This document shows, piece after piece, positions 1 through 7,218 of a stretch of 37,578 bases of DNA (position 1 is its first letter; the number at the start of each line of letters is the position of its first letter). Where the stretch lies: assembly GCA_903871575.1 (NCBI GenBank), contig CAIQHJ010000010.1, positions 1 to 37,578 of the forward strand. The letters are read 5' to 3'. This DNA comes from an uncultured Bacteroidota bacterium. GTDB taxonomy: Bacteria; Bacteroidota; Bacteroidia; Chitinophagales; Chitinophagaceae. A model generated the notes under the pieces. The model had not been told where the DNA came from and searched no databases. It saw only the letters and a list, made by a program, of their open reading frames with translations. The position numbers were made by a program, and so were the translations under genes.

Positions 1-1228
1 CTCCGGTTTCTGTTTGCCACCAAGTATCTACAATTGGACAATTTTTTTTGCCAATGTTTTCATCATACCAATGCCATGCTTCTTCATTGATGGGTTCGCC
101 AACTGTTCCCAATACATTCAATGAATCCAGATTTTTTCCTTCGATGGGGGATGTACCATACCCCATTAGACTGCGGATGGCTGTAGGGGCAGTATATAAA
201 ATATTGACTTGGTGTTTTTCAACGATTTCCCAGAATCTGCCAGCATCAGGCCAAGTTGGGATACCTTCAAACATCAAAGAAGTTGCTCCAGCACTTAAGG
301 GGCCATAAATGATATAACTGTGTCCTGTTATCCAACCAATGTCTGCAGTACAAAAATGTATTTGCTTGGGTTGGTATTGAAAAACATTTACAAAAGTATA
401 ATTCGCCCAAATCATATAACCGGCACAAGTGTGCACAACACCTTTGGGTTTTCCGGTGCTTCCGGATGTGTATAGAATGAACAACATATCTTCTGCATCC
501 ATTACTTCCGCATCGCAATTTATCGATCCTTGTTGTTCTACCCATTTCATTTCGTCTTCCCACCAAACATCTCTTCCTTTCATCATACTAACAGGTTCGC
601 TTGTACGCGTAAGTACAATTACTTTTTCAATAGAAGGACAGTACATTAGCGCATCATCCATCACAGATTTTAAGGGTATGGTTTTATTGCCTCTGTACCC
701 ACCATCTGCAGTAATAACCAATTTGCATGATGCATCTTGAATTCTGTCTGAAATACTTTGTGCAGAAAATCCACCAAAAACAACCGAGTGTATGGCACCA
801 ATTCTTGCACAAGCCAAGATGGCAATTGTCAATTCTGGAACCATTGGCATGTAAATACAGATGCGATCACCTTTTTGAGCACCATTGTTTTTTAAGACTT
901 GCGCAAATTGACAAACTTGATCATACAGTGCTTTGTAAGAGAGTGTTCTCGATGCTTCAGCAGGATCATTAGGCTCCCAAATAATTGCAGCGGTATCGGG
1001 TTGAGTGTCAACCCATCGATCCAAACAATTTTCAGTTATATTCAGTTTAGCGCCTTTAAACCATTCGATAGCGGGCTCATTAAAATTCCAATTTAACACA
1101 CTATCCCAGGTTTTGTGCCATTTAAAATGTTGTGCAATATCCGACCAAAATGCAGATGGATTATCGATACTTTTTTGATAAGCCAAATGATAAGCCTCTA
1201 AAGATTTTATTTGATATGGATATGGCAT
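1..1228 (-). CDS. acs: Acetyl-CoA synthetase (acetate--CoA ligase), N-terminal part, cut by window edge
   Basis: Converts acetate, ATP and CoA to acetyl-CoA through an acetyl-adenylate in the cytoplasm. The ORF track misses it because the stop codon lies outside the window. My reading starts at the ATG complementary to 1226-1228 (MPYPYQIKSLEAYHLAYQ) and stays open for 409 codons to base 1. Visible family marks are the adenylate-forming P-loop TSGSTGKPKG at about residue 253 and, at the very edge, VDTWWQTETG. The second Trp of that motif is the residue that restricts the pocket to acetate in known Acs enzymes. Full-length members are about 630-660 residues, so roughly the last third, with the C-terminal lid and acetylatable lysine, is missing. 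It is divergent from the MFS transporter with 111 bases between the starts, so a shared control region and acetate or carboxylate uptake are plausible but not shown. Confidence 0.95.
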   Translation of the reverse strand, partial: MPYPYQIKSLEAYHLAYQKSIDNPSAFWSDIAQHFKWHKTWDSVLNWNFNEPAIEWFKGAKLNITENCLDRWVDTQPDTAAIIWEPNDPAEASRTLSYKALYDQVCQFAQVLKNNGAQKGDRICIYMPMVPELTIAILACARIGAIHSVVFGGFSAQSISDRIQDASCKLVITADGGYRGNKTIPLKSVMDDALMYCPSIEKVIVLTRTSEPVSMMKGRDVWWEDEMKWVEQQGSINCDAEVMDAEDMLFILYTSGSTGKPKGVVHTCAGYMIWANYTFVNVFQYQPKQIHFCTADIGWITGHSYIIYGPLSAGATSLMFEGIPTWPDAGRFWEIVEKHQVNILYTAPTAIRSLMGYGTSPIEGKNLDSLNVLGTVGEPINEEAWHWYDENIGKKNCPIVDTWWQTETG

Positions 1229-1339
1229 AAACTTGCTGTGTTTGAATCGCTAATTTATATTTTAATTTCAAAAGCAATCTAGTTAATTGAAATTATTTGA
1301 TTAATATTTATATTTAGCATTACTAAACTAACCTGCAAT

Positions 1340-2896
1340 ATGGAATCAAACAAAGGCATTGGTAAAATTATATTTACTTCTTCGTTGGGCACGCTCATCG
1401 AATGGTATGATTTTTACATTTTTGGCATGTTGGCTAAAACCATTTCTATACAATTTTTTCCGGAGGGAAATGAAGCTACTGCATTGTTGAGCACCTTGGC
1501 CATTTTTGCAGCCGGCTTTTTAGTTCGTCCTTTTGGTGCAATGGTTTTTGGCCGATTGGGTGATATGATTGGCCGAAAATCTACTTTTTTACTTACGCTA
1601 ATTTTAATGGGGGGTTCTACTTTTTTAATTGGGTTGGTTCCCAGTTATAAATCCATTGGGATGATGGCGCCATTGTTGGTGTTGCTGTTGCGTTTGATCC
1701 AAGGGTTAGCCTTGGGCGGCGAGTATGGTGGCGCGGCAACCTATGTTGCAGAATATGCACCTGCAAATAGAAGAGGTTATTATACCAGTTGGATTCAAAC
1801 TACAGCCACCTTGGGATTGTTCGTTTCATTGGGTGTAATCATGGCTGTGAAATCCAATTTATCAGATGCACAATTCAATGCAGAATGGGGTGGATGGAGA
1901 TATCCATTTTGGGTTTCCATTATTTTGGTTGCAGTATCTATTTACATCAGACTAAAAATGGAGGAATCTCCGTTGTTTACAGCATTAAAAAAAGAAGGTA
2001 AAACATCAAAACATCCACTCAAAGAAAGCTTTGGAAATAAATCCAATTTTAAGATGGTGTTGCTGGCGCTTTTTGGGGCTGTAATGGGACAAGGAGTAAT
2101 TTGGTATACCGGGCAATTTTATGCGCAATCTTTTTTAGAGAATACAGCCAAGCTTGATTTTATGCAAAGCAGGGAAATATTATTGTGGGCTATCGCTTTG
2201 GGAACGCCATTTTTTTTGGTATTTGGTGCGCTAAGCGATAGGATTGGCCGCAAGTGGATAATGATTGGAGGCATGTTGTTGGGCGCAATTTGTTATCGAC
2301 CAATATTTACCGCATTTCTGCATGACACGGATATCAATTCGTTTGTTGTTGATGTGCATAAACCCGGAGCGCCATACGAATTAATACAAGCCAACATTAC
2401 TCATGCCGATACAAATGCTGTCAACCACACCATCATTACCAACAGCAAATCAACATGGAAATTGCCCAATAACATGCAGTTGTCCGAATCTCGAGCAGAT
2501 ACTTTATACAATTACAATATGCTTGCTGGTGCTTATTTGCATGCAGATCAACACCCCGTTTTCAATGGAATAATTTTACCAAATGCAAAGAAATGGAAAT
2601 TTATTTTTTTGGTTTGGATGATGATTGTTTTTGTGACGATGGCTTATGGTCCGATTGCTGCATTTTTGGTTGAATTGTTTCCAACTAAAATCAGATATAC
2701 CTCTATGAGTTTGCCGTATCATATTGGCAATGGTGTTTTTGGTGGCTTGGTTCCATTTATTGCCACCTTGCTTTCAGTTACTTTTACAACAGACCCATTG
2801 GTAGGTTTGTGGTATCCCATAGGTATAGCAAGTTTGAGCGCTATCATTGGCATATTGTTTTTACCCAATAAAATTGCACAAAACATTAAAGCATAA
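1340..2896 (+). CDS. MFS transporter, metabolite:H+ symporter (MHS/ProP-like) type
   Basis: A 12-helix secondary transporter that probably imports a small organic acid or compatible solute with protons. The MHS subfamily is suggested by the N-terminal SLGTLIEWYDFYIFG segment (residues 15-29), motif A GRLGDMIGRK (71-80), the LALGGEYGGAATYVAE segment (about 123-138) and the half-repeat GALSDRIGRK (296-305). An unusually long hydrophilic stretch of about 90 residues (about 328-418) follows the first helices of the second half and contains no membrane segment. Length is 518 aa against roughly 430-450 for minimal MHS proteins. Substrate cannot be told from sequence. Divergence from acs makes acetate or another carboxylate an attractive guess. 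The small membrane protein at 2900 starts 3 bases after its stop, so the two are almost certainly co-transcribed. Confidence 0.88.
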   Translation: MESNKGIGKIIFTSSLGTLIEWYDFYIFGMLAKTISIQFFPEGNEATALLSTLAIFAAGFLVRPFGAMVFGRLGDMIGRKSTFLLTLILMGGSTFLIGLVPSYKSIGMMAPLLVLLLRLIQGLALGGEYGGAATYVAEYAPANRRGYYTSWIQTTATLGLFVSLGVIMAVKSNLSDAQFNAEWGGWRYPFWVSIILVAVSIYIRLKMEESPLFTALKKEGKTSKHPLKESFGNKSNFKMVLLALFGAVMGQGVIWYTGQFYAQSFLENTAKLDFMQSREILLWAIALGTPFFLVFGALSDRIGRKWIMIGGMLLGAICYRPIFTAFLHDTDINSFVVDVHKPGAPYELIQANITHADTNAVNHTIITNSKSTWKLPNNMQLSESRADTLYNYNMLAGAYLHADQHPVFNGIILPNAKKWKFIFLVWMMIVFVTMAYGPIAAFLVELFPTKIRYTSMSLPYHIGNGVFGGLVPFIATLLSVTFTTDPLVGLWYPIGIASLSAIIGILFLPNKIAQNIKA

Positions 2897-2899
2897 GTT

Positions 2900-3163
2900 A
2901 TGAAACCACTGAAAAAATTGATGGGTTTAATTTTAATTATTCTATCGCCTGTTATTCTCTATTTTCTAATTAATGGCGCATTGGTTAATATAGATGTTAA
3001 TGGAAAGAGGGACATCAACAAACCTATTCCTTGGATAATTATTATCACCATTTTTACACCCATCTCTGTTGGCTTGGGTATTTTTGGATACTATGCATTT
3101 AAAGGGGAGTATGATGATGTGAATGACTATGCAGAAAATGATCATCATTTACAGATGCCATAA
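2900..3163 (+). CDS. Small two-helix membrane protein, unknown function
   Basis: An 87-residue protein with two clear hydrophobic segments, about residues 7-27 (LMGLILIILSPVILYFLINGA) and 45-67 (WIIIITIFTPISVGLGIFGYYAF), and an acidic C-terminal tail (GEYDDVNDYAEN). I do not recognise a named domain. It begins 3 bases after the MFS transporter stop, so it is probably translationally coupled and may be an accessory subunit or partner of that transporter. Its last 19 bases overlap the 3-prime end of the opposite-strand GH3 gene. The start ATG is the only reasonable one and the hydrophobic pattern supports a real gene. Confidence 0.72.
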   Translation: MKPLKKLMGLILIILSPVILYFLINGALVNIDVNGKRDINKPIPWIIIITIFTPISVGLGIFGYYAFKGEYDDVNDYAENDHHLQMP

Positions 3164-4857
3164 CCAAAAGGGTATTTTTCGCAAACACTTACTGGCAATG
3201 TTCCGCTATATGGCAATTTTCCTTTGAGCATTTCTAACGCAACCGTTTGCACAATTGCATCGTCTTCATAACACACTACAAAGTTTCGGGCGTCGCACCA
3301 ATTTTTTGCCGCATATGCATTGCCAAATAAAAACGTAATCGAATTTGTTTGACGTTGAAGCGCGGTTACAAAATTGACTACTTCTTTTGACATGCTGAAA
3401 TTGTTAATTGGGGCACGTTGGATTTGATGTATACCAATGATTACATTTTTTCCAGTAGCCACAATGCTATTCAATTTCATTTTTATAGAGTCTGCATTTT
3501 TTTTACCCAATGGAAAATAATAAACATCAGCATTGTACTCAGCTATTAGTTGTTTTGCCAATTCATTGGCAGTGTCCATTCCAATGCTCACATACACCAA
3601 CTTGTGTTTGTTTTTGTGTAGATGCAATGGGAAAAAATCTTGATCTTTATTTGATAACAAGGTGATGGCATTCGTTGCAATTGATTTGCGAATGGCTGGT
3701 ACATCCTTATTAAGGTCAGCGGTTAATTGTTGCTGATTAATGGTGTCATTATATGGTAAAACATATTTGTATTTTGCCATCAACACTCTTTTGCAATGCC
3801 ATTCAATATCGCCCCAAGTCAATAAATTTTGTTGGATGGCCGATTTTATCTTTTCAACTACCATTGGCAGGCTATCTGGCAAACACAACAAATCATTTCC
3901 TGCCATTAATGACCGTACAGATGCCTCCCCATTGGGGTATGCTTTTTTTACACCTTGCATTTCCAGTCCATCCGTAATCGTTAGTCCGTTATATTTTAAT
4001 TTGCTTCTCAATAAATCTTGAATGGCATTTGAAGAAAGCGAAGTAGGTTTATTTTTTGTTGAATCGATGGTGGGTATAAACAAATGAGCAATCATCACGC
4101 TCGAAACATTTTGTTTAAATGCCATTTTGAAAGGATACAATTCAAGGGCATCAATTTGTTCCATACTTTTTTTGATAACGGGTAAATCGAGATGAGAGTC
4201 AACATCAACATCACCATGACCTGGAAAATGTTTGGCACAAGCCATCACGCCATTATCCTGAAGACCTTTGATGTACTCCATTCCATAGGAGGCGACTTTG
4301 TATTTGTTCTCACCAAAACTTCTATCGTTGATGATTGGATTATTGGGATTGTTGTTTACATCCATCACCGGTGCGTAATTCATTTGAATACCCATTCTTT
4401 TACATTGAGCCGCTACTACTTTTCCGTATTGATAAATAAGTTGGCTATCTTTTACCGCACCCAACATCATTTGTTTTGGCAAAGGCATCACACTATCTAA
4501 AATTCTTTGTCCCAAACCCCACTCACCATCAATTGAAAATAAAATTGGTGTTTTAGCGGCCTTTTTCAATTCATTTATCATTCCAGCTTGAAGCGTAGGG
4601 CTGCCTTGAAAAATACAAATACTACCCACATTGTATTTTTTCACATAGTCCATCACTTGTTTGTTCAAAAAGGTAATTTTCATTGTTTTCATGTCAATTG
4701 ACGACAGCCGTGTAACGATCAGCTGACCAATACGTTCATCTTCGTTCAAACTATTGTAAACACTATCTGCCCAGCTGCCAGCCTTTATGGTATCGTTTTG
4801 TTGACCAAAAGCTGATTGCAAAGAAAATAGCAGTAAAAAAATAAAAGTTAAGCGCAT
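3145..4857 (-). CDS. Secreted glycoside hydrolase family 3 protein (beta-N-acetylhexosaminidase-like)
   Basis: A GH3 hydrolase probably acting on amino-sugar or peptidoglycan-derived glycosides outside the cytoplasm. The first 18-19 residues (MRLTFIFLLLFSLQSAFG) are a signal peptide. The NagZ-type signature KHFPGHGD is at about 209-216, followed by DSHLDLP, which carries the Asp/His pair used as acid/base in NagZ-like enzymes. The nucleophile candidate is D296 in LTITDGLEM. After about residue 380 comes an alpha/beta-sandwich-like second domain. Many Bacteroidota relatives, as I recall, carry an additional C-terminal serine-hydrolase domain; this protein ends at 570 residues without it. The gene is divergent from mutL with about 60 bases between starts and convergent with the small membrane protein, overlapping it by 19 bases. 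Exact substrate is uncertain. Confidence 0.88.
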   Translation of the reverse strand: MRLTFIFLLLFSLQSAFGQQNDTIKAGSWADSVYNSLNEDERIGQLIVTRLSSIDMKTMKITFLNKQVMDYVKKYNVGSICIFQGSPTLQAGMINELKKAAKTPILFSIDGEWGLGQRILDSVMPLPKQMMLGAVKDSQLIYQYGKVVAAQCKRMGIQMNYAPVMDVNNNPNNPIINDRSFGENKYKVASYGMEYIKGLQDNGVMACAKHFPGHGDVDVDSHLDLPVIKKSMEQIDALELYPFKMAFKQNVSSVMIAHLFIPTIDSTKNKPTSLSSNAIQDLLRSKLKYNGLTITDGLEMQGVKKAYPNGEASVRSLMAGNDLLCLPDSLPMVVEKIKSAIQQNLLTWGDIEWHCKRVLMAKYKYVLPYNDTINQQQLTADLNKDVPAIRKSIATNAITLLSNKDQDFFPLHLHKNKHKLVYVSIGMDTANELAKQLIAEYNADVYYFPLGKKNADSIKMKLNSIVATGKNVIIGIHQIQRAPINNFSMSKEVVNFVTALQRQTNSITFLFGNAYAAKNWCDARNFVVCYEDDAIVQTVALEMLKGKLPYSGTLPVSVCEKYPFGYGICK

Positions 4858-4891
4858 ATCAGCAATAAAATTATTAGTGAAAAGGAATGGT

Positions 4892-4899
4892 TATTTTTG
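4892..4899 (+). promoter_or_regulatory. Candidate -7 element of the mutL promoter
   Basis: TATTTTTG matches the Bacteroidota -7 consensus TAnnTTTG. It lies inside the first codons of the track ORF (ATG at 4887), which argues that translation starts further down. The distance to the TTG at 4920 is 20 bases, similar to the spacing seen before acpP and gldK. No convincing -33 TTG is visible. Confidence 0.45.
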
Positions 4900-4919
4900 T
4901 GCTACAAATTACATTGATT

Positions 4920-6740
4920 TTGACAGATATCATTCATTTATTACCAGATAACATTGCCAACCAAATCGCTGCAGGTGAAGTTATACAGCGGCCAGGAAGT
5001 GCGGTAAAGGAATTGCTCGAAAATGCAGTTGATGCCGGTGCGGATGAAATTAGGCTAATTATTAATGATGCGGGAAAGTCGTTGGTACAAGTTATTGATA
5101 ATGGCAAAGGAATGAGTGAAACCGATGCTAGAATGGCGTTTGAAAGACATGCCACTTCCAAGATCAAGCACATTGATGATTTATTTAGCATTAAAACCAT
5201 GGGATTTAGGGGAGAAGCACTGGCAAGTATTGCAGCGGTTGCACAGGTAGAACTTAAAACCAAACGGGCTGATGATGCTGCAGGTACATTTATTCAAATT
5301 GAAAATAGTAGAGTTGTTTTACAAGAGCCAGTGGCAGTAAATACAGGAACCAGCATTGCCATGAAGAATTTGTTTTTTAATGTACCAGCTCGTCGAAACT
5401 TTTTGAAAAGCAATACGGCCGAATTGCGCCATATTTTGGATGAGTTTATTCGGGTGGCGATGTCTTTTCCAGATATTTTATTTTCCTTGCAATCTAACGG
5501 ACAAGAAGTATTTCATTTAGAGAAAGGCAGTTTAAAACAAAGAGTGGTTCAAATTTTAGGCAATAGCTATAACGCGAAATTGGTAAGTGTTCAGGAAGAA
5601 ACAGACTATCTAAATATCATGGGTTTTGTGGGGAAACCCGAAACAGCCAAGAAAACAAGGGGGGATCAATATCTATTTGTGAACAATCGGTTTATCAAAA
5701 GTGCATATTTGAATCATGCCATCATGAATGCATATTCGGATTTAATTCCGAAAGATAGTTTTCCAATGTATGCTTTATTTATTGATTTGAATCCGGCTAA
5801 GTTGGATATCAATGTACATCCAACAAAGCAGGAAATAAAATTTGAAGATGATAAAATTGTATATGCATTTGTACAATCAGCGGTGAAGCATGCCTTGGCA
5901 CAATTTAGCATTACCCCTACATTGGACTTTGAGTTGGATGCAACAATTCAGCAGCTCGATGCGGTGAGTAAGCCAGTTTCTGATGCACAGCGCACTGCCA
6001 CAACATCATCACACTTATTCAAAACATTTACACAAAAAGGGCAAGCGCATTTTATTGAAAAGAGCAGTGATTTAAAACATTGGAAAGATTTTTACGAGCC
6101 ATCGGCTGAAAAAAATGAGGCATCATCAATAGATGTCAATGTATCCATACAAAGTATGCATCAAGGATATAAAGCAGAGCAAGTAATGTTACAACTGCAT
6201 CTATCCTATATCGTGATGCAAACAGAAGCAGGATATCTGCTCATACATCAACAAAATGCACACGAAAGAATTTTATATGAAAGATATACGGTGGCATTAA
6301 GTGGTAAACCCATTGCTACACAGCAGAGTTTGTTTCCAACAACCATTACACTATCACCTGCAGATGCCTTATTGTTGGATGAGTTGCTACCCGATATGCA
6401 AGCGCTTGGTTATCAAATTGAAATTTTTGGCAAACATACATATGTCATTCAGGGTACGCCTGCGGACGTACAAATAGGTAATGAGAAGGCGGCTATTGAA
6501 AAAATAATGGAACAGTATAAACATTTCAGTAGTGATTTGAAGTTTACGAAAAGGGAAAAATTGCTACGTTCTATGGCGATACAGAATGCTATTAAAGCTG
6601 GGACTGCACTTACACAGAAGGAAATGCAAGGGTTGGTGCAGGATTTATTTGCTTGTGAGGTTTCTAATGCTACTGCTACTGGCCGTCCAACCTACACACG
6701 TTTTGAGAAAGGAGAGATGGATAGGATGTTTGGGAGATAG
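4920..6740 (+). CDS. mutL: DNA mismatch repair protein MutL
   Basis: MutL dimerises and couples MutS mismatch recognition to strand removal. The GHKL ATPase is intact: QIAAGEVIQRP, ENAVDAGA (Mg/ATP-binding Glu/Asn), DNGKGM, FERHATSK and GFRGEAL. A variable linker (about residues 320-410) leads to the C-terminal dimerisation domain. I chose TTG 4920 (TDIIHLLPDNIANQ) over the track ATG 4887, because homologues begin at DIIHLLP and a -7 promoter element overlaps the extra 11 codons; TTG 4914 is the alternative. Oddly, the C-terminal endonuclease motif DQHA(X)2E(X)4E reads HQQNAHERILYE, and the usual CPHGRP zinc-site motif reads TATGRP, so nuclease metal ligands appear replaced. It is convergent with nrdJ across a repeat-bearing spacer. 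Confidence 0.96.
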   Translation: MTDIIHLLPDNIANQIAAGEVIQRPGSAVKELLENAVDAGADEIRLIINDAGKSLVQVIDNGKGMSETDARMAFERHATSKIKHIDDLFSIKTMGFRGEALASIAAVAQVELKTKRADDAAGTFIQIENSRVVLQEPVAVNTGTSIAMKNLFFNVPARRNFLKSNTAELRHILDEFIRVAMSFPDILFSLQSNGQEVFHLEKGSLKQRVVQILGNSYNAKLVSVQEETDYLNIMGFVGKPETAKKTRGDQYLFVNNRFIKSAYLNHAIMNAYSDLIPKDSFPMYALFIDLNPAKLDINVHPTKQEIKFEDDKIVYAFVQSAVKHALAQFSITPTLDFELDATIQQLDAVSKPVSDAQRTATTSSHLFKTFTQKGQAHFIEKSSDLKHWKDFYEPSAEKNEASSIDVNVSIQSMHQGYKAEQVMLQLHLSYIVMQTEAGYLLIHQQNAHERILYERYTVALSGKPIATQQSLFPTTITLSPADALLLDELLPDMQALGYQIEIFGKHTYVIQGTPADVQIGNEKAAIEKIMEQYKHFSSDLKFTKREKLLRSMAIQNAIKAGTALTQKEMQGLVQDLFACEVSNATATGRPTYTRFEKGEMDRMFGR

Positions 6741-6755
6741 GGGTCAGTTTTTATA

Positions 6756-7008
6756 GTCCACCATTTAAACGGTGGTTTGATGCATAGCTGAGAAAATCAC
6801 CATAAAAAATATTTGAAAAGACATCGCAAAGAAAGGGTTTTAAACCATCACCATGCAATCCACCATTTAAACGGTGGATTGATGCATAGCTGAGAAAATC
6901 ACCATAAAAAATATGTGAAAAGACATCGCAAAGAAAGGGTTTTTAACCATGATCATGCAAACCACCGTTTAAACGGTGGTTTGATACCCTCGCCGGAAAA
7001 TCACCATC
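6756..7008. repeat. 102-bp tandem direct repeat, about 2.4 copies, each led by a palindrome
   Basis: The 18-base cores start at 6758, 6860 and 6962, exactly 102 bases apart. Copies 1 and 2 are near-identical over the whole unit (for example GATGCATAGCTGAGAAAATC and GACATCGCAAAGAAAGGGTT); copy 3 decays after about 45 bases. Each begins with CCACC-n-TTTAAA-n-GGTGG. Copy 3 is a perfect 26-base palindrome centred on TTTAAA (6960-6985). In copy 2 the flanks are ATCCACC/GGTGGAT and in copy 3 AACCACC/GGTGGTT, a compensatory change that keeps pairing. Function is unknown; a folded RNA 3-prime end for mutL or a chromosomal repeat family are both possible. Confidence 0.9.
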
Positions 7009-7156
7009 CCCCCACAACCATTCACCACCCCAAAAACCGTTATTACAACATCCATTTTATTTTCCAAACAGATGTCTACTACTAGCATTGCTTCAATTCA
7101 GTTTTCAAAAAATGAATCATGAAGCCGCCAATCAGTTGAACTTCAAGTAAATGTTC

Positions 7157-7187
7157 AAAAAAAAACCACCGGCTTTCACCGGTGGTT
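7157..7187 (-). terminator. Intrinsic terminator of nrdJ
   Basis: On the minus strand a 9-bp stem AACCACCGG/CCGGTGGTT with a 6-base loop is followed by nine T residues (A-run 7157-7165 on the plus strand). It starts 32 bases after the nrdJ stop. The stem shares its AACCACCG core with the palindromes of the upstream tandem repeat. Confidence 0.85.
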
Positions 7188-7218
7188 ATGTTTGCATGCA
7201 ATTAATCAAACATTATCT

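Larger units (their letters stand above)
6741..7218. other. Long mutL-nrdJ convergent spacer
   Basis: A 478-base gap between two convergent stop codons. It holds about 2.4 copies of a 102-bp direct repeat (6756 to about 7008), roughly 150 bases of AT-rich sequence in which I see nothing, and the nrdJ terminator (7157-7187). I see no convincing coding potential. Confidence 0.85.

Noticed and set aside
48-1096. Four plus-strand ORFs over the first kilobase
   Set aside because: They are antisense shadows of acs, whose minus-strand frame reads through with intact adenylate-forming motifs.
3740-4500. Plus-strand ORFs over the GH3 gene
   Set aside because: Shadow frames; the minus-strand GH3 frame has a signal peptide and catalytic motifs.
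6756-7008. CRISPR-like array after mutL
   Set aside because: Only three palindromic cores, and the sequence between them is itself near-identical in copies 1 and 2. The period of 102 bases is too long and no cas genes are present.
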